From the NCBI GenBank assembly GCA_902619855.1, contig CACNGE010000005.1, forward strand, positions 1-64,000: 64,000 nt of DNA, given 5' to 3'. Below are positions 1-11,784 of the stretch, piece after piece; positions within the stretch are counted from its first letter, which is position 1; each line of letters begins with the position of its first letter. Source of the DNA: an uncultured Bacteroidota bacterium (GTDB lineage: Bacteria; Bacteroidota; Bacteroidia; Flavobacteriales; Flavobacteriaceae). Made by a program: the position numbers and the translations under genes. The notes below the pieces were generated by a model. The model did not search any database and was not told the origin of the DNA. It was given only the letters and a program-made list of their open reading frames with translations.

Positions 1-1023
1 CTGCTCCCGCAATGCATTCTCTGTCTGATCAAATTCCAACAGAAAATCGGGGCTAAACATTCGTCCAGGAACAGACTCTAAGTTGGATATAAAATGTAAG
101 GCAACATGCAGCCCTATAGAACTGCCCCAAGTGTGAGGCACCACATCTACTCCGTAGGTGGAGGCTAACGAAGCGATGCGCTTGACCTCTGTCAGTCCCC
201 CACAAGCACAAATATCGGGTTGGATAATGTCAACCGATTTGTTTCTAAGAAGCTGATGAAAGCCAAAACGCAAGTATTCGCATTCACCACCAGCGATAGG
301 GATCGTGGTTTTTTGTCTCAACTCTCCGTATTGTTCATAAAACTCTGGAGATATAGGCTCTTCAAACCATGAAATTTGGTAGGCCTCTAATTTTTTTGCC
401 AATTCAAGTGCCTCCATATAGCTGTAGGCATGGTTTGAATCAATCATAAGTTTAATATCGTCTCCAATTATGGAGCGTAAATGCTTCACATTAGCAACAT
501 CTCTTTCAACACCAAGGCCTACTTTCATCTTGATAGCCTTAAACCCTTTCTCTAAATACTTTTTGGCCTCCACCTCAAAATCTTTAGCTGGATTGTCTTT
601 TTCTGTAAAATACATTCCCGTGGCATAAGGAACAACATAATTTCTGTGTACGCCTCCTAGCAATGCACCCACAGGCTGGTTCAATAATTTTCCTTTTATG
701 TCCCAAATGGCGATGTCGATAGCGCTCATGGAAGCGACCAAAACACCTCGGCGGGCAAAATCGAGTGTTTTGCGGTACATCTTATTCCAAATCACTTCAT
801 TGTGCAAGGGGTTTTGTCCTATCACCTGGGATTTTAAAAACTCAATTCCAGACTCCAAAATAAAAGCAGGACCATAGCCTTCTCCCCAACCGTAAGTACC
901 ATCAGAGCAGGTAATTTTAACAATACAGATACAGCGCTCTGAATATTCCCATTGAGAAAAGAAAAAACTTTTCTCCAAAGTATCCTTCAGAACAAAAGTT
1001 TCAATATTCGTGATTGTAGTCAT
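1..1023 (-). CDS. Enolase-superfamily (mandelate racemase-like) sugar-acid dehydratase or cycloisomerase, partial
   Basis: The gene starts at an ATG whose complement is at 1021-1023 and runs off the left edge, so the 3' end is missing; 341 residues are visible. The N-terminal capping domain (about 1-125) is followed by the barrel with the acid/base motif KMK (K165, K167), metal ligands D195, E221 and E247, and a late histidine H297 in PHTWG. That KxK plus His arrangement is the mandelate racemase subgroup. These enzymes abstract the proton alpha to a carboxylate. Next to a sulfated-galactan locus, the most attractive role is 3,6-anhydrogalactonate cycloisomerase or galactonate-type dehydratase, but substrate cannot be read from sequence. 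The family call is secure; the substrate is inference. Confidence 0.85.
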   Translation of the reverse strand, partial: MTTITNIETFVLKDTLEKSFFFSQWEYSERCICIVKITCSDGTYGWGEGYGPAFILESGIEFLKSQVIGQNPLHNEVIWNKMYRKTLDFARRGVLVASMSAIDIAIWDIKGKLLNQPVGALLGGVHRNYVVPYATGMYFTEKDNPAKDFEVEAKKYLEKGFKAIKMKVGLGVERDVANVKHLRSIIGDDIKLMIDSNHAYSYMEALELAKKLEAYQISWFEEPISPEFYEQYGELRQKTTIPIAGGECEYLRFGFHQLLRNKSVDIIQPDICACGGLTEVKRIASLASTYGVDVVPHTWGSSIGLHVALHFISNLESVPGRMFSPDFLLEFDQTENALREQ

Positions 1024-1111
1024 ATAAGTTCTCTATTTTTTTACAAATAAAAAAATTGTAAAATCAATTAGCCATTTTTGTTTAGCACATTTTAGTCACT
1101 AATTATCTTTT

Positions 1112-1417
1112 TTAATTGAAATAATCAACGATTTCCTCAGCTTCTTGAATAGATTGAATGTATGCCACCACCTCGTCGTGTACTGGATATTTAGTATAGG
1201 CCCAAAAAGTATCTTTGTTTTCAAAAGTAGAAACCAAACTGACATCAAAAAATGAAGCACTGTAGTCTCCTACATTGATTCCTGTTTCATAGGTTATGAT
1301 TTCTGGAATGTGCGAAGGCAGTTCGTCCAAGCGCCGCTTGACTTCTTGTGAGAGTTGAGCACGGTTCATGCCATTGGCATTTTTTTTCAATTTCCAAAAA
1401 ACGATATGCGTGTACAT
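1112..1417 (-). CDS. Dabb (stress-responsive A/B barrel) family protein
   Basis: This 101-residue protein has the typical Dabb pattern: an N-terminal strand MYTHIVFWKLK, a helix rich in R/E/L, a central G-x-N-x-G-like segment and the late helix with YxxHP-like spacing (YPVHDEVVAYI). Dabb proteins are small dimeric ferredoxin-like barrels, often of unknown function, sometimes linked to sugar catabolism. It has no signal peptide and is therefore likely cytoplasmic. It lies 88 bp upstream of the enolase-superfamily gene on the same strand, which suggests cotranscription. A hairpin terminator separates it from the gene upstream. Confidence 0.8.
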   Translation of the reverse strand: MYTHIVFWKLKKNANGMNRAQLSQEVKRRLDELPSHIPEIITYETGINVGDYSASFFDVSLVSTFENKDTFWAYTKYPVHDEVVAYIQSIQEAEEIVDYFN

Positions 1418-1431
1418 AGTTTGTTGCGTTA

Positions 1432-1472
1432 AAAAACTTCCTTAGTAAATTACCAAGGAAGTTTTTAATAAA
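1432..1472 (-). terminator. Rho-independent terminator downstream of the sorting-domain protein gene
   Basis: A perfect 12-bp inverted repeat, 1432-1443 against 1455-1466, encloses an 11-nt loop. Each arm ends in a run of A or T, so the hairpin can work in both directions. It lies 25 bp after the stop of the minus-strand gene ending at 1492 and before the Dabb start at 1417. Confidence 0.8.
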
Positions 1473-1491
1473 TAGTTTTCTGTCAAAAAAA

Positions 1492-2268
1492 TTATTCTTT
1501 GATAAGTTTTTGTGTGGCTACTTTTCCGTCTGCAGCAGAAGTCTTTAGCAAATAGATGCCTTTCGCTAGGTTTCCAACCTCGATTTGTTCGAAATTGTTT
1601 GTCTCTGAGAGCACTTTGGAACCAGTTAGTGAAAAAATCTCCACTCGCTCTAATGGCAATTCAGATTGAAACCCGATGACATCCTTCGCGGGGTTGGGAT
1701 AAATATTGAATTGAAAATCATTAAGATCAGAAAACGAGGCTGTTTGACAATCGGTACAGTTAATCTCCACGTCATCAATTTGAAAATAAGAAGATCCAAA
1801 TTTTTGTTGTATTCTAAAACCATAATTTACACTTTCATCAGCTGTGAAAGTTAATAATCTTTCTTCGTACCCACTATTAACACCACCATCTGATGATTTA
1901 TCGATTTCTACAGGAGACCCTGCTAGCTTCATGACTCTGATAAGCATTTTCCCATTATACCCATTTGTACGCTTGAAATATGCTTTGAAAGTGTATGTTT
2001 TACCTGAGACTAATTCTTTGACCATTTGGATTTCTTGATAACCTCCAGTTCTAAACTCAACAAACCAATCCGAGTTATTATTCCCAGATCCAGTGCTTTG
2101 AATAGTTTGTACTACGGGGTTTTGTTGAAAAACTTGCCAGCCATTAACCCCTTTCAAATCAGCCCCATTAGTATATCCTGTCTCAAAATTTTCGTTAAGT
2201 ATTGTTTGCTGGGCATTCGCCTGCAAACTGAACGAAATAAATAATAAAAAAGTAAATAAATGTTTCAT
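1492..2268 (-). CDS. Secreted jelly-roll (CBM-like) protein with T9SS type A sorting domain
   Basis: The 258-residue product has a signal peptide ending near ANAQ (about 1-20), a beta-rich central domain (about 21-170) starting with an ENFE motif and ending with an FQIDDVEI motif, and a C-terminal type IX sorting domain (about 185-258) with the hallmark YPNPAKD, a GSKV turn, KGIYLLK and a terminal KLIKE. The ENFE...IDDVE frame is typical of CBM4/9-like jelly rolls that bind carbohydrate. No catalytic domain is present. It should be exported and anchored on the cell surface or released through type IX secretion. The gene follows the related 2274-2795 gene after 5 bp, and a terminator follows it. 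Glycan binding is inferred. Confidence 0.75.
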   Translation of the reverse strand: MKHLFTFLLFISFSLQANAQQTILNENFETGYTNGADLKGVNGWQVFQQNPVVQTIQSTGSGNNNSDWFVEFRTGGYQEIQMVKELVSGKTYTFKAYFKRTNGYNGKMLIRVMKLAGSPVEIDKSSDGGVNSGYEERLLTFTADESVNYGFRIQQKFGSSYFQIDDVEINCTDCQTASFSDLNDFQFNIYPNPAKDVIGFQSELPLERVEIFSLTGSKVLSETNNFEQIEVGNLAKGIYLLKTSAADGKVATQKLIKE

Positions 2269-2273
2269 AATGT

Positions 2274-2795
2274 TTAAAGTTTAAAGAGTTTATAATTGTC
2301 TATCGAGACTTCAGTTCCATCTGCAAAACGGAATAATTGTAGTGTGACTTCGGATTTATTTTGCGGTACAGTAAAATTCAAACTGCTAGAAGTCCATGTA
2401 CCATTCTTAGGTTCAGCTATATTTTCCTTAACTAATTGTTGACTTTCGTCCCCTTTTCCAGAAACTACAGTGAGTACATGTGTTCGCTTCCATGCAGGAC
2501 CATTATTAACCACTTTAGTTTCTAATATCCATCGATAACGATTACCCGGGATTAAATCAAATGATTTGATTAAAAAAACTTTTGCTTGCGTAGTAGAAGT
2601 AGCTACTTTATTGGCTTCTTCTTGTCTAACTGTCCACACCGATTTATTCCAGCCTTGAAACTGAAGGGTATTCCTTTTGGTAATTTCTGTTCCTACTGTC
2701 TGATTCTCAAAATCGAGTTCGTATACCAATTCCTGCGCGGTTCCAAAAAATGAAAAAACCACAATAAAAAAGGCTGGAAGGTAAAAAAACTTCAT
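2274..2795 (-). CDS. Small secreted jelly-roll protein, carbohydrate binding suspected
   Basis: The reading frame is open further upstream, but the start at 2795 gives a clean signal peptide (MKFFYLPAFFIVVFSFFGTAQ-like, residues 1-20). The mature part, about 150 residues, is beta-rich and runs from an ELDFENQ motif to a VSIDNYKLFKL end, the same ENFE...IDNY frame as its downstream neighbour. It has no sorting domain and no catalytic motif. It is divergent from the GH2 gene at 2952. It may bind galactan or act as an accessory surface or periplasmic protein. I do not recognise a named family. Confidence 0.65.
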   Translation of the reverse strand: MKFFYLPAFFIVVFSFFGTAQELVYELDFENQTVGTEITKRNTLQFQGWNKSVWTVRQEEANKVATSTTQAKVFLIKSFDLIPGNRYRWILETKVVNNGPAWKRTHVLTVVSGKGDESQQLVKENIAEPKNGTWTSSSLNFTVPQNKSEVTLQLFRFADGTEVSIDNYKLFKL

Positions 2796-6119
<3,324 letters not shown>

Positions 6120-6131
6120 ATAGACGCTATC

Positions 6132-8039
6132 ATGAATAAACAGATTAAATATCAAATATTTGTATTGCTTTTGAGTTTTTCTTTATGTGCTCAAAATCAA
6201 TACTATTTGAGTAGCTCAACTGGAAATGACAACAACAATGGTTCGCAAACGCAGCCATGGAAAACTTTATCAAAACTTAGCAACACCACACTTGGCCCTG
6301 GTGACACAGTCTATTTCAAAAAGGGAGATACGTTTCGTGGACATTATGTTGTTAATGGGTCAGGGACAGAAGGAAACCTAATCACCTTTACCTCTTATGG
6401 ATCTGGAAATCAGCCTATTATAAGCGGTTCGAGCCATGATGATGGGGGCGGAGATTATCGAGAAGCAATCCTTGTAACCAATCATGACAATATGGTTTTT
6501 GATGGATTAGAAATTCAAAATCACAGAACAATATCCCGTTCTGGTGTAGGAGATTTGGTCAGTTTTGGAATAAGAATAGAAGTGTCTAATTCTAATGTAG
6601 ACCTTAATAATTTTTCCTTTAGAAATATGACCTTTAAAAACGTCTACGCTCTTTATTGGGTAGACCCAGCAGATCAAAATGCATTCAATGATTTTGAAGT
6701 ATCAGGCCTGACATTTATTTCATCTTGGGGTGGGATTATCAATAATGTGATTGTTGAAGAATCTTACTTTACAGACCTGCAACGAATTGGTGTTCATATT
6801 AAAAATACAATGGGTAAAACCTCTACTAAGAGAAATACAAATTTTGTGTTTAGAAACAATGAGTTTTTTCAAATAGGAGGTACTTGTGTACTACCTATTA
6901 GAACTGAAAACTGTTTGATTGAAAATAATATTTTCAACCAACCTGGTGCCAAAACCAATGATAAAATGATTGGTCGTGGAAGTGCCGTTTGGAATTGGTA
7001 TAGCATCAATACTATTGTTCAGTATAACCAAGCCGTGAATGCGAAAGGTATTTTGGATTCTCACGGAATTCATGTTGACCATTCGAACGTGGACACCTTT
7101 ATACAATATAATTATATGCAAGATTGTGAGGGGGGATTTGTTGAGATTCTTGGTGGAAACCAACGTGCTGTTTATCGCTTCAACATTAGTGTCAATGATG
7201 GCTGGCGTGTAAACCCCAATTGGGTTAACAGCGATCATACCATCTGGTTGAATGATAAAATTGGAGGTCAAAGCGGACACCCTTCTTATGAAAGCTATAT
7301 ATACAACAACACTGTTGTCATAAACAAAAGCGGAAATGATGCATTTGACACAGCAATTGATATCAATGGGCAAAACACCCGAATTTTTAATAATATTTTT
7401 TATGCTGTTAATGGCTCTGGTATTGGAAATCAACAAGGTAATTATAGTGACCCTAACCTAATGATGACCAACAACCTGTTTTTTGGAAATATTAGAAATA
7501 ATTTCAAAACCATCGACACAAACAGAATTGAGGTTAACCCTGTTTTTTACAATGAACAAAGTGGTGACCAATATGGGTTTCAAATTGATGCTTCTAGCCA
7601 AGCAATAGATGCAGGTGCAGCATATACAGGTAATTATGCTCATCCAGCCATTCCAGTGGACGCATCAACTATTTTTGCCAACTTGGAGGAATACCCGACA
7701 GTAGATTTCTTCGGCAATTCATTGTCAGGTGATTCTACACCCAATATAGGAGCTAGTAATGCGAAAAATGGAGAAATTACACTCTCCAACAAATCCGATA
7801 TTTCAACCGAAAAGGTTTACATACAAAACCCTATGATTTCTGATAAAGTTGTACTCCATGGAGTTAATAAGTCTTACCAATATGCATTGGTTGATATATT
7901 GGGGCGAACCAAACAACAAGGCTTTTTAGAAGCCCAAAAAGACGAAATCATTTTGGATGAGTCTTTAAATCCAGGCATCTATCTTTTACAACTGAGGGAC
8001 AAAACCAATACTATTACATCCAAAATTGTTGTGAACTAA
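6132..8039 (+). CDS. Secreted right-handed beta-helix protein with T9SS sorting domain, candidate polysaccharide-degrading enzyme
   Basis: This 635-residue protein starts with a signal peptide (about 1-20) and then a cap typical of parallel beta-helix lyases and hydrolases (YYLSSSTGNDNNNG...PWKTL, then GDTVYFKKGDTFRG). The middle (about 80-470) is a long run of short repeats rich in N, F and V (NNVIVEESYF, NFVFRNNEF, ENNIFNQ, IYNNTVVI, IFNNIFY), as expected for helix coils. The last 75 residues are a type IX sorting domain (DILGRTKQQG, GIYLLQLRD, KIVVN end). The fold is shared by many PL and GH families (for example PL6, GH28), so catalysis type is unknown. Its place between GH2 and GH16 genes argues for a galactan enzyme acting outside the cell. 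Confidence 0.75.
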   Translation: MNKQIKYQIFVLLLSFSLCAQNQYYLSSSTGNDNNNGSQTQPWKTLSKLSNTTLGPGDTVYFKKGDTFRGHYVVNGSGTEGNLITFTSYGSGNQPIISGSSHDDGGGDYREAILVTNHDNMVFDGLEIQNHRTISRSGVGDLVSFGIRIEVSNSNVDLNNFSFRNMTFKNVYALYWVDPADQNAFNDFEVSGLTFISSWGGIINNVIVEESYFTDLQRIGVHIKNTMGKTSTKRNTNFVFRNNEFFQIGGTCVLPIRTENCLIENNIFNQPGAKTNDKMIGRGSAVWNWYSINTIVQYNQAVNAKGILDSHGIHVDHSNVDTFIQYNYMQDCEGGFVEILGGNQRAVYRFNISVNDGWRVNPNWVNSDHTIWLNDKIGGQSGHPSYESYIYNNTVVINKSGNDAFDTAIDINGQNTRIFNNIFYAVNGSGIGNQQGNYSDPNLMMTNNLFFGNIRNNFKTIDTNRIEVNPVFYNEQSGDQYGFQIDASSQAIDAGAAYTGNYAHPAIPVDASTIFANLEEYPTVDFFGNSLSGDSTPNIGASNAKNGEITLSNKSDISTEKVYIQNPMISDKVVLHGVNKSYQYALVDILGRTKQQGFLEAQKDEIILDESLNPGIYLLQLRDKTNTITSKIVVN

Positions 8040-8073
8040 TCGAGTTTTAACACAAATCATTAAATGTCACGAT

Positions 8074-9018
8074 ATGGGTCTATCGAGAAGTTTTTTTGCC
8101 AACAAAAACACTATAATTTCAATCCTCTTTGTTTTTATTTTTTCATGTAACTCTCAAAACAATGGCCTCTCCGATGCTGATGAAGATGATTTAAATAATA
8201 ATAATTCATCTACAAGTCCTGTTCCAGCAAATTATGAGCTGATTAGGCAAGATGATTTTGGTTTTTTTGATAAAACAAATTGGTCAAAGGGTCTAATTCA
8301 TGACGCCAATGAATCCATTCGAATGATTTGGAATAAAAATACAGGTGGTGAGTTTCTGTTGAATGACAATTATGATGGTTACCTTGTAGACAATAATGTC
8401 TATGTTAGTGATGGACTACTTTATTTAGAAAACAGAAAGGAAAAAATACAAGGTACAGACCCCGTAGGGCAGTTTGACTATACCACTGGATGGATTAACT
8501 CCCTGCAAAAAATTAACTTTAATGGAACAGAAAAAGGAGTTTACATTGAAATACGTGCCCAATTTCCAAAAGGTGATAAAGTTTGGCCTGCCATTTGGTT
8601 GATTGACGACTCCCCAAACAGGGGCTGGCCCCCTGAGATTGATATATGGGAATATTTTGGGCGCTTTTTTAATACCAATCGGACTGATGAAATGTTTATG
8701 CGCTACATATATGGGCTTTGGAACGATAAAAAAGACCACAGTGTGCCCATTGAAAATTTTCAACAAACTTATAGTGCATTCAATCAGTTTTACACCTATG
8801 GATTTCTTTGGACAAAAGATCGTATGAGTTGGTATATTGATCACCAGCTCATACATACAAAGACCAAAGGAGTAGAAGTTCCATCAGCTGACTGGCCAAA
8901 CAAACCCATGTGTTTGGTCATTAACAATGGACTAATGCGAGCTGTCAGCGATGAGAACACCACCTTTCCCAATGCACTTGTATTGGATTACCTAAAAATT
9001 TACGAGAACAATAATTAA
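8074..9018 (+). CDS. GH16 family lipoprotein endo-galactanase (agarase/porphyranase/carrageenase group)
   Basis: The 314-residue protein has an N-terminal lipoprotein signal with the lipobox cysteine in FIFSCNSQ (about residue 25) followed by an acidic D/N-rich linker, a pattern used for surface lipoproteins in Bacteroidota. The GH16 active site is E188-I-D190-I-W-E193 (nucleophile, helper, acid/base), of the ExDxxE type. Other GH16 marks are the WSKG segment near the start, KVWPAIWLIDD before the active site, and the late IYEN strand. GH16 enzymes cut internal beta-1,4 or beta-1,3 galactosidic bonds with retention. The gene ends the plus-strand trio. Which galactan it cuts cannot be decided from sequence alone. 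Confidence 0.88.
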   Translation: MGLSRSFFANKNTIISILFVFIFSCNSQNNGLSDADEDDLNNNNSSTSPVPANYELIRQDDFGFFDKTNWSKGLIHDANESIRMIWNKNTGGEFLLNDNYDGYLVDNNVYVSDGLLYLENRKEKIQGTDPVGQFDYTTGWINSLQKINFNGTEKGVYIEIRAQFPKGDKVWPAIWLIDDSPNRGWPPEIDIWEYFGRFFNTNRTDEMFMRYIYGLWNDKKDHSVPIENFQQTYSAFNQFYTYGFLWTKDRMSWYIDHQLIHTKTKGVEVPSADWPNKPMCLVINNGLMRAVSDENTTFPNALVLDYLKIYENNN

Positions 9019-9032
9019 AATTACTGCGCATC

Positions 9033-10721
9033 TTACCAAAACAACGCGTACAACAGTACTGTAATAAGCAGTACGCCAAAAGCACCAACATTGAACGTTT
9101 TGTCTGTGGCAAAGAGCTTTTTGCTCAGCAAGATGCCTTTTGGATCATCTTGATTACCCTCTAGCTTACTGATCCCTGCAATCACGATTAATGTACCGAT
9201 ACAAGTCAGCATCATCTGGTGCATAAATGGAAGGTTCACAAACAAGGCCGTATCGCTCCAGCCGTTAGGTGCTACTTTAAAGTACATTGCAATCGGAATG
9301 GACAGTATCACACCCCAAATTGCTGCGTTGTTAGTGGCTTTTTTATAAAAGAGTCCCATGAGGAACACTGCCAATATCCCCGGGCTTACGACCCCTGTAT
9401 ATTCTTGTATAAACTGGAACACCTGCCCCAGACTACCCAGTTGCGGTGCAATCAGCATGGCGATGATAAGGGCAACAAGCCCTGTAAGACGTCCTACTTT
9501 CACCATTTGCTTGTCGTTGGCATTTTTGTTGAACATCGATTTGTAGATGTCCATGGTAAATATGGTCGATGTAGAGTTAATCATCGAGGCTAGTGAGGAG
9601 ACGATCGCTGCGGCCAGGGCAGCTAGGATAAGACCTTTTAGCCCCACTGGAATAAAGTTTTTAATCAGCCAAGGTGCGGCATTGTCATTGGCAACATTGC
9701 CAGCGGTTCCCAAAAAGCCCTCGCTGTTCAGAAGACCCATGTTTAGCGTGCCTGTCTCAGGGTCTAGGTTCATCACATAGGCAATGATCCCCGGAAGTAC
9801 CACAATCACAGGGATAATTAGCTTTAAAAAGGCTGCAAACACGATTCCTTTTTGACCTTCTTTTAAGCTTTTGGCAGCAAGTGTTCTTTGAATAATATAT
9901 TGGTTAAATCCCCAGTAGTAGAGGTTTGCAACCCACATTCCGCCAATGAGTACCGCTAATCCTGGCAAATCCCACCAAGCGTCTCTTCCGTTGGGGGTGA
10001 TAATCTCTCCTTTGGAGAGAATCATCGAAAAGCGTTCAGGTGCTTTTTCATAAACGTATTTCAGCCCGTCGATAAAGCTCCCAGAGTCTGTGACGTTCGC
10101 TAAGGCAAAATATGCCATAAGTAGACCACCAATGATGAGCAATACCACTTGTACAACATCTGTCCAAGCCACAGCTGCCAGCCCGCCCCATAGTGAATAG
10201 GCCGCAGCAAACAGACCAAGTCCTATGATGCTATTGAGTAAGATGCTTCCATCGCCGCTTCCTACAATGGTATCCAGTGCCTTCCCACCTAAAAAAAGTA
10301 CGGTTGTTAAGTTGACAAACACAAAGAGTGCGATCCAAAAAACGGCCAATATGGTTTTAAGGTTGGTGCTATATCGTTTTTCGATAAATTCTGGAATGGT
10401 ATACAGTCCTTTTTCAATAAAAATGGGCAGAAAGTACTTTCCAACCACAAGTAGCGTGATGGCAGCCATCCACTCGTAGGAGGCAATCGCAAGTCCAAGC
10501 GCAAAACCCGAGCCAGACATGCCGATAAACTGCTCAGCTGAGATGTTGGCAGCAATGAGCGAAGCACCAATCGCCCACCAGGGTAGTGATTTACCTGCTA
10601 AAAAATAATCTTCCGCACTTTTCGTCTCACCCTTCTTTTGCCGGGATACAAAGAGTCCGATTGATAAAATGATCAGCGCATAAAGCGCAAATACAGCTAT
10701 GTCTATTGTTGAAAAATCCAT
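9033..10721 (-). CDS. SGLT-type sodium/galactose (glucose) symporter
   Basis: The 562-residue polytopic protein carries the sodium:solute symporter family signatures: an N-terminal helix after STIDIAVF, LAGKSLPWWAIGASLIAANISAEQFIG (TM2 region), and a GGLAAVAWTDVVQ segment, with about 14 membrane helices by hydropathy. It is of the SGLT branch that carries glucose or galactose. It is the last gene of the minus-strand galactan operon, 25 bp after galT, so uptake of free galactose across the inner membrane is the natural role. It ends 14 bp from the end of the convergent GH16 gene. Confidence 0.88.
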   Translation of the reverse strand: MDFSTIDIAVFALYALIILSIGLFVSRQKKGETKSAEDYFLAGKSLPWWAIGASLIAANISAEQFIGMSGSGFALGLAIASYEWMAAITLLVVGKYFLPIFIEKGLYTIPEFIEKRYSTNLKTILAVFWIALFVFVNLTTVLFLGGKALDTIVGSGDGSILLNSIIGLGLFAAAYSLWGGLAAVAWTDVVQVVLLIIGGLLMAYFALANVTDSGSFIDGLKYVYEKAPERFSMILSKGEIITPNGRDAWWDLPGLAVLIGGMWVANLYYWGFNQYIIQRTLAAKSLKEGQKGIVFAAFLKLIIPVIVVLPGIIAYVMNLDPETGTLNMGLLNSEGFLGTAGNVANDNAAPWLIKNFIPVGLKGLILAALAAAIVSSLASMINSTSTIFTMDIYKSMFNKNANDKQMVKVGRLTGLVALIIAMLIAPQLGSLGQVFQFIQEYTGVVSPGILAVFLMGLFYKKATNNAAIWGVILSIPIAMYFKVAPNGWSDTALFVNLPFMHQMMLTCIGTLIVIAGISKLEGNQDDPKGILLSKKLFATDKTFNVGAFGVLLITVLLYALFW

Positions 10722-10746
10722 TTGGTTTTGTTTTTAATGGTTTTGT

Positions 10747-11784
10747 TTATGTTTTGTTTTTTGAATAGTGTTTGGTTGCACAATCACGTAAGCGTTGTGC
10801 AGCTTGCTCAGCCGTGATGTCACGCTGGGGATAGGCAAACATCTCGTAGCCAACCATAAATTTCTTGACCTCGGCTGAGCGAAGTAAGGGTGGATAAAAC
10901 AACATATGCATATGCCAGTGGCTGTTATCCTCTCCATCTGTGGGCGCTTGGTGTATACCTGCAGAGTAGGGAAATGAGGTTTCAAAAAGGTTGTCATAGC
11001 GAATAGTCAGGGCTTTTAGGATACTTGCATAATCCGATACTTCTTGCTGTGATAGTTCTAAAATAAAGGTAACATGTCTTTTGGGTATAATCATGGTCTC
11101 AAATGGCCATACTGCCCAATAAGGAACAAGTGCTACAAAGCTTTCGTTTTCCAATACAATACGCTCTTTGGCATCAAGTTCTTGTTGTAAATAATCGCCC
11201 AATAAACTGCTGCTGTTTTGGTCCCAATATCTTTTTTGGTGCACCACTTTTTTCTGCACTCCCTGAGGAATGGAGCGTTGTGCCCATATCTGTCCATGTG
11301 GGTGCGGGTTGGAGCAGCCCATTATCTGTCCTTTGTTCTCAAAAATCTGCACATAGTTGATGTTTGGATCACTCCCAAGGTCAGTGTATTCCTTTTTCCA
11401 AAGGGTGATCACTTCCTCTATGTCACGCTCTTCCATTAGTGGCAGCGTCAAACTGTGATTGGGGTGATAGCAAATCACTTTACATATTCCGGATTCGCTT
11501 TCGGCTTCTAGTAATCCCTCTCTAAAAGTTTCTTCTGGGCCTTCAAGTAGGGCTGCAAAATCGTTATGGAAGCTGTATGTGCCTGTATAATCTGGGTTTT
11601 TGGTGCCTCCTGCGCGCTCATTGCCCGGGCATAAATAGCAGTTCGGATCGTAATCTAACAGCTCCACTTCCTGGGGCTTGTCTTTTTTGCCTTGCCATGG
11701 GCGTTTGGTGCGGTGTGGAGATACCAGTACCCATTCGCCTGTGAGGATGTTTTTTCTTCTATGTGAGGTGTTGTTAAAATCCAT
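10747..11784 (-). CDS. galT: Galactose-1-phosphate uridylyltransferase
   Basis: The 345-residue protein shows the HIT-type GalT active site HPHGQIW with the nucleophilic histidine H163 (H161-P-H163), a zinc-like CYLC pair at C49/C52, and the N-terminal [14 protein letters not shown] block. It swaps UMP between UDP-glucose and galactose-1-phosphate in the Leloir pathway. It begins one base after the galK stop, so the two genes are translationally close and surely cotranscribed. Length is normal. galE is not in the window. Confidence 0.96.
   Translation of the reverse strand: MDFNNTSHRRKNILTGEWVLVSPHRTKRPWQGKKDKPQEVELLDYDPNCYLCPGNERAGGTKNPDYTGTYSFHNDFAALLEGPEETFREGLLEAESESGICKVICYHPNHSLTLPLMEERDIEEVITLWKKEYTDLGSDPNINYVQIFENKGQIMGCSNPHPHGQIWAQRSIPQGVQKKVVHQKRYWDQNSSSLLGDYLQQELDAKERIVLENESFVALVPYWAVWPFETMIIPKRHVTFILELSQQEVSDYASILKALTIRYDNLFETSFPYSAGIHQAPTDGEDNSHWHMHMLFYPPLLRSAEVKKFMVGYEMFAYPQRDITAEQAAQRLRDCATKHYSKNKT

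Noticed and set aside
6891-7436. 181-codon minus-strand open frame inside the beta-helix gene
   Set aside because: It is a shadow frame created by the Asn/Ile-rich repeats; no family features.
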